DNA of 64,000 nucleotides from Dyella psychrodurans. GTDB taxonomy: Bacteria > Pseudomonadota > Gammaproteobacteria > Xanthomonadales > Rhodanobacteraceae. Below, in pieces: positions 53,413 through 62,775 of the stretch (positions are counted from its first letter, which is position 1; every line of letters starts with the position of its first letter). The translations under genes were made by a program, and so were the position numbers. The notes below the pieces were generated by a model, which was not told the DNA's origin, did no database searches, and saw only the letters and a list, made by a program, of their open reading frames with translations. The stretch is from contig NZ_QRBF01000005.1 in the NCBI RefSeq assembly GCF_003363265.1, forward strand, positions 252,571 through 316,570, given 5' to 3'.

Positions 53413-53443
53413 CCCCTCCGCATTTCCGGAGGGGATTTTTTTT
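53413..53443 (+). terminator. Rho-independent terminator
   Basis: CCCCTCCG (53413-53420), 6-nt loop, CGGAGGGG (53427-53434), A, then T8 (53436-53443). It ends a plus-strand transcript that comes from 53.0-53.3 kb. Confidence 0.85.
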
Positions 53444-53680
53444 GGGGCGGCGGAAATTTTTTTGCCTGAGGGCGGGAACCAATCGAATTCGACCCTGTCC
53501 GAATTATCGGCAGGCGCGTGATCCATATGCCGTGGAACTCGCCCCTGGCTGAAACGACGGCCGAGCCTCCCGTCCTTCAGCCAAGAGCAAGTCGCTCCTG
53601 CCGATGGTGTCTCCTCTAGCGTCTTTTCGACGCCCCTCCAGCCCGGCACAGACTTCCCCCTGTGCCGGGCTTTTCTTTTT
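53444..53680 (+). ncRNA. Candidate small RNA ending at a strong terminator
   Basis: The stretch after the first plus-strand terminator ends in a second one: GCCCGGCACAG (53641-53651), 8-nt loop, CTGTGCCGGGC (53660-53670), then TTTTCTTTTT (53671-53680). In between no plus-strand gene is credible. Two same-orientation terminators 200 bp apart imply a short transcript. Short pairing segments (for example GGCCGAGCC and its surroundings) are possible but no known RNA family was recognised. Confidence 0.4.
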
Positions 53681-53685
53681 CCGCT

Positions 53686-54354
53686 TCAGCCAATGGCGGA
53701 GCGCATGCGGTTGATCATCGCCTGATAGTCGGGGGCGTTGAAGATGGCCGAGCCGGCCACGAAGGTATCGGCACCGGCCGCTGCAATCTGGCCGATGTTG
53801 TCGGCGGTGACGCCGCCATCGACTTCAAGTCGGATCGCCCGGCCACTCTCGTCGATGCGACGGCGCACTTCACGGAGCTTGTCGAGCGCCGAGGGGATGA
53901 ACTTCTGCCCGCCGAAGCCCGGGTTCACCGACATGATCAGGATCAGGTCCAGCTTGTCGAGCACGTGATCGAGCCAGTTCAGCGGCGTGGCCGGATTGAA
54001 GACCAGGCCCGCCTCGCAGCCGGAATCCTTGATCAGGCCGAGGGTGCGATCCACGTGCTCGCTCGCTTCCGGGTGGAAGCTGATGCCGGTCGCACCCGCC
54101 TTGGCGAAGTCCGGCACGATGCGATCCACCGGCTTCACCATCAGGTGCACGTCGATCGGCGCGGTGATGCCGTAATCGCGCAGCGCCTTGAGCACCATCG
54201 GGCCCATGGTGAGATTGGGCACGTAGTGATTGTCCATCACGTCGAAGTGCACCCAGTCGCCGCCGGCAGCCAGCACCTTGGCGGTGTCTTCGCCCAGCCG
54301 CGCGAAATCGGCGGAGAGGATGGACGGAGCGATGATCGGGGATTGTTTGCTCAT
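53686..54354 (-). CDS. rpe: Ribulose-phosphate 3-epimerase
   Basis: 222 residues. [74 protein letters not shown] and [12 protein letters not shown] cover the TIM-barrel active site, including metal-binding His/Asp residues. It interconverts ribulose-5-P and xylulose-5-P, feeding transketolase (also in this window). ATG 54354 is the usual start. Confidence 0.96.
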   Translation of the reverse strand: MSKQSPIIAPSILSADFARLGEDTAKVLAAGGDWVHFDVMDNHYVPNLTMGPMVLKALRDYGITAPIDVHLMVKPVDRIVPDFAKAGATGISFHPEASEHVDRTLGLIKDSGCEAGLVFNPATPLNWLDHVLDKLDLILIMSVNPGFGGQKFIPSALDKLREVRRRIDESGRAIRLEVDGGVTADNIGQIAAAGADTFVAGSAIFNAPDYQAMINRMRSAIG

Positions 54355-54506
54355 GGCGAACCTTGGCGTAAGAGGCGTTTGGCTAGGGATATACAGCGAA
54401 AGCGCGAGCACCTCGCCGTCCACGACGGACATGCCGTGAAGCGCTAACCGGAAGCGGCAATTTTGCCATGAGGCCGGACGCTGCGCCCTCGCTACCGGCC
54501 CTTGCC

Positions 54507-55307
54507 CTACTTGAAACCGCGCTCCGCCTTGATGCGCTCGTATGCCGCGTTGATGTCGCTGGCGCGCGCCTCGGCGCGCTTGCGCATGTCTTCGGGCAGG
54601 TCGCCCAGGCGGTCGGGGTGATGTTCGGAAATCAGCTTGCGGTAGGCGCGCTTGATGGCGCGATCGTCCGCATCGCGCGGAATGCCGAGCACGGCGTACG
54701 GATCGGGACCCTGTGTGTTGCGCTGTGGCGGTGCATAACCGCCGCCGTGTCCCGTACCGTAGCGTCCGCCCGCGCCTTGCCACACATAGCCCTTCATGGC
54801 CATCAGCGCCATCAATTCCATGTCGCTGATGCGCAGCGCGAACGCCAGCTGCCGCAGGATCGCCATTTTCTCCGGCGACGGATTGCCTTCGGCCAGCACC
54901 GTCTCGATCACCACGTCGAGCACCGGAAACGCATGGTCGCGACGCAGGCCCGCCCATTGGCGCAAGGCGTTGATCGGACCGGTGACGTCGAATTCCGGCT
55001 GCTTGCCGGTGTTGAAGGCCTTGATGGCGACCTGACGCAGTCCATTGTCCAAACCCATGCGCGACATCAGGCGTTCGGCGACGGCGATTTCGGCCTCGGA
55101 AACGCGACCGTCGGATTTCGCGATCGCCCCGAGCAAGGCGAACAATGGCGAGACATAGCCACCGGATTCGGGAGTGGCACTGCGACGCTGGCTGAAGCGC
55201 AGGTTGTCGAACACGAAACCGAGGATGGCGCCCACGCCGGCACCCACGATGCCGTGGCCCATCAGCAATCCCGCCACGGCGAACCAGAAGGTGTAGGTGT
55301 AACTCAT
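54507..55307 (-). CDS. djlA: Co-chaperone DjlA (membrane-anchored DnaJ-like)
   Basis: 266 residues: one N-terminal membrane helix ([21 protein letters not shown]), a central TerB-like helical domain ([39 protein letters not shown]), a Gly-rich linker and a C-terminal J domain with the HPD motif ([13 protein letters not shown]) ending in [15 protein letters not shown]. It stimulates DnaK at the inner membrane. Starts 4 nt inside the end of the cytochrome gene. Confidence 0.93.
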   Translation of the reverse strand: MSYTYTFWFAVAGLLMGHGIVGAGVGAILGFVFDNLRFSQRRSATPESGGYVSPLFALLGAIAKSDGRVSEAEIAVAERLMSRMGLDNGLRQVAIKAFNTGKQPEFDVTGPINALRQWAGLRRDHAFPVLDVVIETVLAEGNPSPEKMAILRQLAFALRISDMELMALMAMKGYVWQGAGGRYGTGHGGGYAPPQRNTQGPDPYAVLGIPRDADDRAIKRAYRKLISEHHPDRLGDLPEDMRKRAEARASDINAAYERIKAERGFK

Positions 55308-55627
55308 GGTTGAGCGGGGGCCTGTGTTTGCGGTGTCTGCGCGCTGTACCAGCGCGCGAGCTGATCCAGATCGGCATCGCTCACCGGACCGATGGCCGCG
55401 CGCATCAACGGCACGTCGCGGCTGCCGTCGCGGTAATCCTTCAGCGCCTTGCGCAGGTAATCCAACCGTTGACCGGCCAGATTCGGCGCGCCGGGAATCT
55501 GCGACATGCCCGTTTCACCGTGACAGGCCGCGCACAGGCCAAGCCGGACCGGCTTGGGCGGCATATCGGCAGCAAGCGCTGGCATGGCACAGGTCAGACC
55601 GAGTGCCGCGATCAGTACGGTTCGCAT
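55304..55627 (-). CDS. Small c-type cytochrome
   Basis: 107 residues. Signal peptide ([18 protein letters not shown]), heme-binding motif CAACH at 32-36, [13 protein letters not shown] and a Met in [16 protein letters not shown] as candidate sixth ligand. A class I monoheme periplasmic cytochrome. It is co-transcribed with djlA (4-nt overlap), lying upstream of it on the minus strand. The electron-transfer partner is unknown. ATG 55627 begins the signal peptide. Confidence 0.88.
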   Translation of the reverse strand: MRTVLIAALGLTCAMPALAADMPPKPVRLGLCAACHGETGMSQIPGAPNLAGQRLDYLRKALKDYRDGSRDVPLMRAAIGPVSDADLDQLARWYSAQTPQTQAPAQP

Positions 55628-55735
55628 CGGTAACGGGCGGAGGTAACGGGCGGATGGAAAGCGCGTGATTCTAGCAGCGTCCGGCGCCTGGGCCGTTACA
55701 ATAGCCCGCTCGTCACACCCCGATCGGAGCGCGCT

Positions 55736-56632
55736 GTGCCCACCACCCTGCTGCAATCGAACCTGCCCGGCCTCGAGCTGATCCACCGCGGCAAAGTGCG
55801 CGATGTCTATGCCCTGCCCGGCAACCGCCTGCTCATCGTTGCGACCGACCGCCTGTCGGCCTTCGACGTGGTGCTGCCCGATCCGATCCCCGGCAAGGGC
55901 GAAATGCTCGCGCAGATTTCCAATTTCTGGTTCGGCAAGACCGCACACATCGTGCCGAACCACCTGCTGCACACACCGCTCGAAGAAGTGTTGCCGAAGG
56001 GCACCGACGTCGCGCTGTACAGCAAGCGCGCGGTGGTGACCAAACACCTTAAGCCGGTGCCGGTGGAAGCCATCGCCCGCGGTTATCTGATCGGCTCGGG
56101 CTGGAAGGATTACCAGGCAACGGGTTCCTTGTGCGGCATCAAGCTGCCCGCAGGCCTTCGTCAGGCGGAACAACTGCCGGAACCGATCTTCACGCCGTCG
56201 ACCAAGGCCGCCGTGGGCGATCACGACGAGAACGTGAGCTTCGATGCCGTCGTGGCTGCCGTGGGTAAAGACCTCGCCGAGCAAGTGCGCGATGCCACGC
56301 TCGCCATCTACAAATGGGCCGCGGCCTATGCCGCCGAACGCGGCATCATCATCGCCGACACCAAGTTCGAGTTCGGCACCGATGAACACGGCAAGCTGTA
56401 CGTGATGGACGAAATGCTGACGCCCGATTCCTCGCGCTTCTGGCCGGCCGACGAGTACAAGGTGGGCATCAGCCCACCGAGCTACGACAAACAGTTCGTG
56501 CGCGACTATCTGGAAACGCTGGGCTGGAACAAGAAAGCGCCCGGCCCGAAGGTTCCTGCCGAAGTCATCGCGGGCACGTCGGCGAAGTACGCCGAAGCAC
56601 TACACCGCCTCGCCGGCATTACGTTGGACTGA
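55736..56632 (+). CDS. purC: SAICAR synthase
   Basis: 298 residues. [60 protein letters not shown] and [11 protein letters not shown]... [18 protein letters not shown] are diagnostic of PurC. It joins aspartate to CAIR in purine synthesis. GTG start at 55736, in the expected place for this protein. Followed by a transporter 4 nt later. Confidence 0.97.
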   Translation: MPTTLLQSNLPGLELIHRGKVRDVYALPGNRLLIVATDRLSAFDVVLPDPIPGKGEMLAQISNFWFGKTAHIVPNHLLHTPLEEVLPKGTDVALYSKRAVVTKHLKPVPVEAIARGYLIGSGWKDYQATGSLCGIKLPAGLRQAEQLPEPIFTPSTKAAVGDHDENVSFDAVVAAVGKDLAEQVRDATLAIYKWAAAYAAERGIIIADTKFEFGTDEHGKLYVMDEMLTPDSSRFWPADEYKVGISPPSYDKQFVRDYLETLGWNKKAPGPKVPAEVIAGTSAKYAEALHRLAGITLD

Positions 56633-56636
56633 TCGC

Positions 56637-56969
56637 ATGAACGCGTGGCTTAGCCTGGGCCTCGCGATTCTTGCCGAGGTCATCGGAACCAGTGCGCTGA
56701 AGGCCTCGAACGGCTTCAGCCAGTGGCTGCCGAGCGTGATCGTTGTCGCGGGCTACGGCGTGGCGTTTTATTGCCTCAGCCTGACGCTGCGACAGATTCC
56801 GCTCGGCATTGCTTATGCGGTGTGGTCCGGCGCAGGCACCGCGTTGATCGCGCTGATCGGCGTGGTGGTGTATCGACAGAAACTCGACCTGGCTGCCGTG
56901 CTTGGCATCGGCCTGATCGTTGCCGGCGTGCTGGTGCTCAACCTTTTCTCCAAGAGCAGTGCTCACTGA
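56637..56969 (+). CDS. Small multidrug resistance (SMR) family transporter
   Basis: 110 residues with four hydrophobic helices. The membrane Glu14 in AILAEVIGTSALKASNGF and GIAYAVWSGAGTALIALIG match the EmrE/QacE subgroup of SMR proton-coupled drug exporters, in which that Glu binds H+ and substrate. It acts as a dimer in the inner membrane. Substrate unknown. Stop overlaps the next ATG (TGATG). Confidence 0.9.
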   Translation: MNAWLSLGLAILAEVIGTSALKASNGFSQWLPSVIVVAGYGVAFYCLSLTLRQIPLGIAYAVWSGAGTALIALIGVVVYRQKLDLAAVLGIGLIVAGVLVLNLFSKSSAH

Positions 56970-57466
56970 TGACGACGCACGAATCTTCGCAAGGTGTACG
57001 CAGCATGCGCGACTGGCTGGACAGCTACAGTCGCGATCACCAGCATCCGACGAATCAGCTGCTGCACTGGATCTGCGTGCCGCTGATCGTGTGGAGCGCC
57101 ATCGCGATGATGTGGACGATCCCCGTTCCCGAATCCCTGCTGCATCCGGGTGCGTGGTCGGTGTTCGCCATCGTTCTCGCGTTTACGTGGTACTGGAAAC
57201 ATTCGCATCGTCTGGGCGCTGCGCTGCTGATCGTGTTGGCGCTATTTGCGTTGAGTTGCTATGGGCTGTTCCAGCAAATGGGCGCCATGCATCTGCTCCA
57301 GCTTGGCATCGGCGTCTTCGTGGTGGCGTGGATCGGTCAGTTCATCGGCCACATCTTCGAGGGGCGCCGCCCCAGCTTCTTCACCGATCTGGCTTACCTG
57401 CTTGTCGGGCCGGCATGGCTGATGGATAAATTTCTGCGTCGCCTGGGCTTCAAGGAAAACGCATGA
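56969..57466 (+). CDS. Mpo1-like (DUF962) membrane protein
   Basis: 165 residues. The start RDWLDSYSRDHQHPTNQLLH and several helices with conserved His (NQLLHWICVPL, FIGHIFEGRRPSFFTDLAYL) match DUF962. In yeast Mpo1 is an iron-dependent 2-hydroxy fatty acid dioxygenase of the ER; bacterial members probably have a related lipid function. ATG 56969 overlaps the stop of the SMR gene. Confidence 0.88.
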   Translation: MTTHESSQGVRSMRDWLDSYSRDHQHPTNQLLHWICVPLIVWSAIAMMWTIPVPESLLHPGAWSVFAIVLAFTWYWKHSHRLGAALLIVLALFALSCYGLFQQMGAMHLLQLGIGVFVVAWIGQFIGHIFEGRRPSFFTDLAYLLVGPAWLMDKFLRRLGFKENA

Positions 57467-57876
57467 CGAGTGTGCTTACGCTGCTCAGCAGCCTGATCTG
57501 GTGGGTGTTGTTCAGCAGCGTGGGCGCCGTGTTGCCTGCCGTGATCGCCTGGATGGTGTTGCGCTGGAGCGAGCGAGCGCCGGTGGTGTTCAACCGCGTT
57601 TATCTGGCATGCCTGGTCTGGTGCCTGCTTACGCTGCTGATCGGCGCGATGGCGGCCATGCATGTGGGTGTGACACGCGCGCCCTTTGCTCCTTTGATCG
57701 CCAGCGGGACATTCCGTGCGTCGCTGGTGCTGTCGATGCTGGTCGGCGTGGTGGCGTTATGGCGCTTGATACCGCGTGTCGATGCACGGCGTATCCGGGT
57801 GGGTAGCGCTTGTGTTGCGGTGGCCGTGGTGATGGCGATTGCGTTTGGTTTTGCGACGACGATGGCTAGCGTTTAA
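57463..57876 (+). CDS. Small membrane protein of unknown function
   Basis: 137 residues with four hydrophobic helices (about 8-30, 46-68, 78-100, 112-134) and short basic loops. No signal peptide cleavage site. Overlaps the previous gene by 4 nt (ATGA), so purC, SMR, Mpo1-like and this protein form one transcription unit. No family recognised. Confidence 0.65.
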   Translation: MTSVLTLLSSLIWWVLFSSVGAVLPAVIAWMVLRWSERAPVVFNRVYLACLVWCLLTLLIGAMAAMHVGVTRAPFAPLIASGTFRASLVLSMLVGVVALWRLIPRVDARRIRVGSACVAVAVVMAIAFGFATTMASV

Positions 57877-57920
57877 TCAAGCGCTAGCGCGTCTTTAGAG
57901 CAACACCGGAACTTGCCTTA

Positions 57921-58024
57921 CCGTCATTCCCGCGCAGGCCGGAATCCAGTGACGACTACTTATCGAGACTGGCGCAGAAATGTAGCTTACAGACACCGGA
58001 TTCCGGCCTGCGCCGGAATGACGG
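57921..58024. repeat. Paired inverted intergenic repeat, family A
   Basis: Arm 1 (57921-57951) begins CCGTCATTCCCGCGCAGGCC and ends ATCCAGTG; arm 2 (57994-58024) is its near reverse complement (GATTCCGGCCTGCGCCGGAA then TGACGG). About 42 nt lie between. Related to 6583-6639 and 17541-17691. Confidence 0.8.
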
Positions 58025-58058
58025 TGAGGTATTGGTAATGGCTTTCGCTAGTGCGGCC

Positions 58059-58095
58059 CCTCACCCCAACCCTCTCCCCGGAGGGGAGAGGGAGT
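58059..58095. repeat. Intergenic repeat, family B (single arm)
   Basis: CCCCTCACCCCAACCCTCTC then CCCGGAGGGGAGAGGG. It is the right-hand arm of the paired repeats at 39.6 and 41.6 kb, without its partner, directly after the transketolase gene end. Confidence 0.75.
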
Positions 58096-58104
58096 AAAGC
58101 AGGG

Positions 58105-60099
58105 TCAGCCGATGACGCGCTTCACCGAATCGACGACGTGCGCCACGGTGAAGGCGAAGTTCTCGAACAACGCCGGTGCCGGTGCGGATGCACCGAACGT
58201 GGTCATGCCGACCACGGCGCCATCCAGGCCCACGTACTTGCCCCAGAAATCGACACTGGCCGCTTCCACCGCGACGCGTGCGCGGCACCAGCTCGGCAGA
58301 ATGGCTTCGCGGTATTCCAGCGGCTGCGCATCGAATTCCTCGGTGCATGGCATCGACACCACGCGCACCGGCACGTTCTGCTGCGCCAGCGTGCGGGCCG
58401 CTTCCATCGCCAGTTCCACTTCCGAACCGGTGGCGATGAGGATGGCCTTGAACTTGGTGTCCGCCGGATCGGAGAGCACGTACGCACCGCGCGTGATATC
58501 GGCCACCTGTTGCGCAGTGCGCTGCTGATGCTTCAGCGTCTGACGCGAGAAGATCAGGCACGACGGCGCACCCTTGCGTTCGATCGCGACCTTCCACGAC
58601 ACGGCCGATTCCACCGCATCGCAAGGACGCCACACGCGATTGTTCGGAATCAGGCGCAACGAGCCGAGATGCTCGATCGGCTGATGCGTGGGACCGTCTT
58701 CGCCCAGGCCGATCGAATCGTGCGTGTAGACGTGCACGACGTGCGACGGAATCAGGCAGCTCATGCGTACGGCGTTGCGCGCGTAATCGGAGAACACCAG
58801 GAAGGTGCCGTCATAAGGCAGCAAGCCACCGTGCAGCGCGAGGCCGCTGGCGATGGCGGTCATACCGAACTCGCGCACGCCATAGTGCACATAGTTGCCG
58901 TCGGGGCCGGTGATGTTCTTGCTGCCCTTCCACATGGTGAGGTTGGAACCGGCCAGGTCGGCCGAACCGCCCACGAGTTCCGGCAGCAGCGGACCGAAGG
59001 CATCCAGCGTCATCTGCGAAGCCTTGCGCGAAGCGACGTCCGGACCTTCGGCCTGCATCTTGTCGACATACGCCTGCGACTTGCTGGCCCAATCGGCCGG
59101 CAGCTCGCCTGCGGTGCGGCGACGGAATTCGGCGGCGAGTTCCGGATAGGCGGCTTCGTACTTGGCGAAAGCGTCGTTCCACTGCTGCTCGCGTTCGGCG
59201 CCGACTTTCTTCTTGTCCCAACCGGCGTAGATCTCTGCGGGAATGTCGAAGGGCGCATAGCGCCAGTCGAGCACGTCGCGCGCGGCGGCGACTTCGGCTT
59301 TGCCCAGTGCGGCGCCGTGCGATTCTTCCTTGCCCTGCTTATGCGGCGCGCCGAAGCCAATGATGGTCTTGCAGCAGATCAGCGTGGGCTTGTCGCTTTG
59401 CGCAGTAGCAGCGGCGAAGGCCTTTTTCACGGCTTCGGAATCATGACCGTCGACACCGCGGATCACGTTCCAGCCGTAGGCTTCGAAACGCTTCGGAGTG
59501 TCGTCGGTGAACCAGCCTTCCACTTCGCCGTCGATGGAGATGTTGTTGTCGTCGTACACCGCGATCAGCTTGCCCAACTTCCACGTGCCCGCGAGCGACG
59601 CCACTTCGTGCGAAATCCCTTCCATCAGGCAGCCGTCGCCCACGAACACATAGGTGTGGTGATCGACAATGGCATGACCGGGACGATTGAAGTGCGCAGC
59701 CAGCACTTTCTCTGCCAGCGCGAAACCCACGGAGTTGGCCAAGCCCTGGCCCAGCGGGCCGGTGGTGGTTTCCACGCCTGGCGTTTCGCTGGCTTCCGGA
59801 TGGCCCGCGGTCTTCGAATGCAGCTGACGGAAGCGCTTGAGCTGATCCATCGGCAGGTCGTAGCCGGTCAGGTGCAGCAGCGCGTATTGCAGCATCGAGC
59901 CGTGACCGTTCGAGAGCACGAAGCGATCGCGATTGGGCCACTTCGGATTCGTGGGATTGAACTTCAGATGGTCGTTCCACAGCACTTCGGCAATGTCGGC
60001 CATGCCCATCGGCATGCCGGGATGGCCGGAATTGGCTGCTTCCACAGCATCCATGGCTAAGGCGCGGACGGCGTTGGCGAGTTCGCGACGCGTGGTCAT
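58105..60099 (-). CDS. tkt: Transketolase
   Basis: 664 residues. Thiamine-diphosphate segments include [20 protein letters not shown] (GDG motif), [11 protein letters not shown], and [40 protein letters not shown] and [20 protein letters not shown] form the middle domain. It moves two-carbon units in the pentose phosphate pathway. ATG 60099 is the standard start. Works with rpe (53.7 kb). It faces away from the outer-membrane barrel gene. Confidence 0.97.
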   Translation of the reverse strand: MTTRRELANAVRALAMDAVEAANSGHPGMPMGMADIAEVLWNDHLKFNPTNPKWPNRDRFVLSNGHGSMLQYALLHLTGYDLPMDQLKRFRQLHSKTAGHPEASETPGVETTTGPLGQGLANSVGFALAEKVLAAHFNRPGHAIVDHHTYVFVGDGCLMEGISHEVASLAGTWKLGKLIAVYDDNNISIDGEVEGWFTDDTPKRFEAYGWNVIRGVDGHDSEAVKKAFAAATAQSDKPTLICCKTIIGFGAPHKQGKEESHGAALGKAEVAAARDVLDWRYAPFDIPAEIYAGWDKKKVGAEREQQWNDAFAKYEAAYPELAAEFRRRTAGELPADWASKSQAYVDKMQAEGPDVASRKASQMTLDAFGPLLPELVGGSADLAGSNLTMWKGSKNITGPDGNYVHYGVREFGMTAIASGLALHGGLLPYDGTFLVFSDYARNAVRMSCLIPSHVVHVYTHDSIGLGEDGPTHQPIEHLGSLRLIPNNRVWRPCDAVESAVSWKVAIERKGAPSCLIFSRQTLKHQQRTAQQVADITRGAYVLSDPADTKFKAILIATGSEVELAMEAARTLAQQNVPVRVVSMPCTEEFDAQPLEYREAILPSWCRARVAVEAASVDFWGKYVGLDGAVVGMTTFGASAPAPALFENFAFTVAHVVDSVKRVIG

Positions 60100-60211
60100 T
60101 AAGGGGGGTCTCCGGTGCGGACAACAGTAAAAGTCGCCATTGTCGCCGATCGCTGTCCGACTGTCGCCCACAGGTCATCGACCAAACGTCATTAGCCGCC
60201 CCGGCAAAGGG

Positions 60212-60249
60212 TTGACATTAACCACCCCTTAATACTGTACCGATCGGTA
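60212..60249 (+). promoter_or_regulatory. Candidate promoter with palindromic operator
   Basis: TTGACA at 60212-60217 lies upstream of the outer-membrane gene. At 60238-60249 there is a perfect 12-bp palindrome TACCGATCGGTA, part of a wider AATAC...GTATT symmetry. The palindrome lies where a -10 element should be, so a bound repressor would block the promoter. The -10 itself is not clear. Confidence 0.4.
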
Positions 60250-60386
60250 TTGAAACGGCTCCCACCGCTCCCCATCTAGCCCATCAGCACCGTCACGAGA
60301 CGGATTGCTCGGCCGCGGTATCGCCTCTCCCCAAGGCTCCGCGGGCTGGACATCGACAAGATCAAAAAGATCAAAGGAATACCCCA

Positions 60387-60986
60387 ATGAAAAAGACTCT
60401 GTTCGCTGTTGCCCTCGCTACCGCCGGCCTTGTAGCCATTCCTGCCGCCTTCGCCCAGGACGCCTCCACCCAGCAGCTCGCGCAGCAGGGCTGGTATGTC
60501 AGCGGTGAAGCCGGCTACGGCCAGGTCAACAAGGGCCCCTATGACTCCAACGGCGATGTCGTCGGCGGCGTCAAGGGCGGCTATCGCTTTGCCCTGAATC
60601 CGAATATTTCGCTAGGCGTGGAAGCCGGTTACGAGTACCTGGGCCGGGTCGACGCCCGCGGTGCTTCGGGCAATTCCTCCCTCCGCTCCAAGCTCTATGG
60701 CCCGACGCTCGGCACGAGCCTGCGCTACAACTTCACGCCCAAGTGGTACGGCGAAGTGCGTGCCGGCGCCTTCTTTGCGGAAGGCCAGGGTCTGACCGAT
60801 AGCGCCAATCCGAGCTACCAGCGCTTCGACCGCACCCGTTACTACGCGGGCGCAGGCGTGGGCTACAACATCACGCAGAACTGGAGCGTGGGCGTCAACT
60901 ACAACTACTACGACGGCTCGGGCCGCCGCGGTGGTGCGCAGCTGGATACCAACGCCGTGACGGTGGCTGCGGAATATCGCTTCTAA
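60387..60986 (+). CDS. Outer-membrane beta-barrel protein (Ail/OmpX-like)
   Basis: 199 residues. Signal peptide KKTLFAVALATAGLVAIPAAFAQ, then about eight amphipathic strands (GWYVSGEAGYGQV, ISLGVEAGYEYLG, YYAGAGVGYNIT, WSVGVNYNYYDG) ending in VTVAAEYRF with a terminal Phe. This fits a small eight-stranded outer-membrane barrel. Function not predictable: adhesion, stability or protection are usual in this group. Strong terminator follows. Confidence 0.8.
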   Translation: MKKTLFAVALATAGLVAIPAAFAQDASTQQLAQQGWYVSGEAGYGQVNKGPYDSNGDVVGGVKGGYRFALNPNISLGVEAGYEYLGRVDARGASGNSSLRSKLYGPTLGTSLRYNFTPKWYGEVRAGAFFAEGQGLTDSANPSYQRFDRTRYYAGAGVGYNITQNWSVGVNYNYYDGSGRRGGAQLDTNAVTVAAEYRF

Positions 60987-61030
60987 GCGTTGCAGGCTCA
61001 CCTCTCTTCCGGGAGGTGAAAACAAAAAAA

Positions 61031-61058
61031 GAGCGCCGTTAAGGCGCTCTTTTTTTTA
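61031..61058. terminator. Bidirectional terminator after the barrel gene and aldolase
   Basis: GAGCGCC (61031-61037), GTTAA loop, GGCGCTC (61043-61049), then T9; the other side has A7. Serves both the plus-strand barrel gene and minus-strand aldolase gene. Confidence 0.9.
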
Positions 61059-61091
61059 TCGCGGACTTGTTCGCCGTTCTACAGCAACCGA

Positions 61092-62096
61092 TCAGCCCTT
61101 CCACTGACCCAGCGCGGCGAGGCCGTTGTCCTTGGCACGCAGGGCGACAGTCTTCTGCGCTTCGGCGTAGTTGCTCTTCATGTCCTTCGACCAGAGCTTC
61201 AACGCGGCCTGCTGCATCGCGCGACCGTAGGAGAACGACAGCGGCCACGGATGCGGACCCATGCGGTTCATCGCATTGAGATGCGCGGTGGACTGCTCGT
61301 CGGTCTGACCGCCGGAGAGGAACACGATGCCCGGCAGCGTGGCCGGCACGGTGGTCTTGAGTACGCGCACGGTGGCTTCGGCGACTTCTTCGACGCTCGC
61401 CTGATCGTCCGCATCCTTGCCCGGGATCACCATGCTGACTTTGAGGATGGTGCCTTCGAGCAGCACGTTCTGCTCATACAGCGCATTGAACAGGCTGCGC
61501 AGCACGGCTTCGTGCACTTCGTAGCTGACTTCGATGCTGTGGTCGCCGTCCATGATCACTTCCGGCTCGACCATCGGCACGATGCCGGCTTCCTGGCACA
61601 GCGCGGCGTAGCGGGCCAGCGCGTGGCAGTTGGCTTCGATGGCGGTGGAGCTGGGATTGTCTTCGCTGATGTTGATCACCGCGCGCCACTTGGCGAACTG
61701 CGCGCCGAGCTTGACGTATTCGGCCAGGCGCTCGCGCAGGCCGTCGAGGCCTTCGGTGACCACGTCGCCCGGGAAGCCGGCCAGCGGCACCGGACCCTTG
61801 TCGACCTTGATGCCCGGGATGATGCCGTTCTTCTTCATCACCTGGGTAAAGGGCACGCCGTCCTTGGTGGACTGACGGATCGTCTCGTCATAGAGGATCG
61901 CACCGGAAATGTGATCGCCGAGGTTCGGCGCCGTGAGCAGCAGCTCGCGATAGGCGCGACGATTCTCTTCGGTGTTTTCGATGCCGACCGCCTCGAAGCG
62001 CTTCTTGATGGTGTTGGTCGACTCATCGATGGCGATGATGCCCTTGCCGGGTGCGACCATCGCCAGGGCGATGCTCTCGAGATCTTCAATGCTCAT
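61092..62096 (-). CDS. Fructose-bisphosphate aldolase class I
   Basis: 334 residues. IIAIDESTNTIKKRFEAVGI at the start, KVDKGPVPLAG, WRAVINISEDNPSSTAIEAN, VPMVEPEVIMDGDHSI, LLEGTILKVSMVIPG with the Schiff-base Lys, and IVFLSGGQTDEQSTAHLNAM are typical of animal-type class I aldolase. It splits fructose-1,6-bisphosphate in glycolysis. ATG 62096 gives the start MSIEDLESIALAM. Upstream of it on the same strand lies the TonB-like gene. Confidence 0.95.
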   Translation of the reverse strand: MSIEDLESIALAMVAPGKGIIAIDESTNTIKKRFEAVGIENTEENRRAYRELLLTAPNLGDHISGAILYDETIRQSTKDGVPFTQVMKKNGIIPGIKVDKGPVPLAGFPGDVVTEGLDGLRERLAEYVKLGAQFAKWRAVINISEDNPSSTAIEANCHALARYAALCQEAGIVPMVEPEVIMDGDHSIEVSYEVHEAVLRSLFNALYEQNVLLEGTILKVSMVIPGKDADDQASVEEVAEATVRVLKTTVPATLPGIVFLSGGQTDEQSTAHLNAMNRMGPHPWPLSFSYGRAMQQAALKLWSKDMKSNYAEAQKTVALRAKDNGLAALGQWKG

Positions 62097-62245
62097 GGGA
62101 CGACTCCGTAAAGCTCGGGCGGCATAAGGCCGCAAGACGGGAACCCACCCGTGCGGGCGGCTAGGTTGGAAAAGGCGCGATTATAGACCCAACCGACCGG
62201 AGGCGCCCGGCCGGGGTCCTTGAAAGCCTGCGGACTAAGCGGGGA

Positions 62246-62689
62246 TCAGCTCTGGCCGTAGCCCGGCAGCTTGCACGGAGCCATCAGCTGGGCGCGCTGG
62301 GCGGGATCGTCGGAGGAGTTGAACGGCACGATGTAATAAGTGGACACCGGCTGCTCGGTCTTGTTGGTAAGGGATGGGCCGTAGCGGAAATTGGACACCG
62401 CGCTCACCGCCGCCTTGCCCAGATCGCTGGGCGGTTCCATCTTGGCGACCTTCACGTCGAACGGCACACCATCCGAGCCGATGCTGTATGTCACGGCAAT
62501 GCAGCTGGGCTTGTAGATGTTCACGCCGCTATTGGGCACATCCACCGAGACGTCGCGATTGAGCAGGATCCAGTCGTTGCCGAGCTGCTCCGGCGCGACG
62601 CGACGCGCCTGCTGGGCCATCGCGGGCAAGCTTGCGGCCAATGCAACGGCCAACAGCAAGGGTTGGCCGAGACGAATCATCGTGCGCAT
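62246..62689 (-). CDS. Secreted protein with a TonB C-terminal-like domain
   Basis: 147 residues. Signal peptide RTMIRLGQPLLLAVALAASLPAMA, then a domain with CIAVTYSIGSDGVPFDVKVA, LGKAAVSAVSNFRYGPSL, resembling the TonB_C fold (a V.f.i...G.v.dv.v....... f...a..a...w.f.P pattern). It lacks the transmembrane anchor and Pro-rich linker of an energising TonB, so it is periplasmic and of unknown role. GGAGG 6 nt before ATG 62689 decides the start. Confidence 0.7.
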   Translation of the reverse strand: MRTMIRLGQPLLLAVALAASLPAMAQQARRVAPEQLGNDWILLNRDVSVDVPNSGVNIYKPSCIAVTYSIGSDGVPFDVKVAKMEPPSDLGKAAVSAVSNFRYGPSLTNKTEQPVSTYYIVPFNSSDDPAQRAQLMAPCKLPGYGQS

Positions 62690-62775
62690 GGCATACCTCC
62701 GATGTATTTCAGTGGGGATGGACGTAAGTCTAGCCAACCCCGCACGCGTCCGCGCAGCGGGGCGGCGATTCCCAT

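Noticed and set aside
53686-55377. A single 563-codon minus-strand frame running through djlA and rpe
   Set aside because: Only its last part is the real rpe frame, starting at ATG 54354; upstream it reads djlA out of frame.
58051-60060. A 669-codon plus-strand frame
   Set aside because: Antisense to transketolase.
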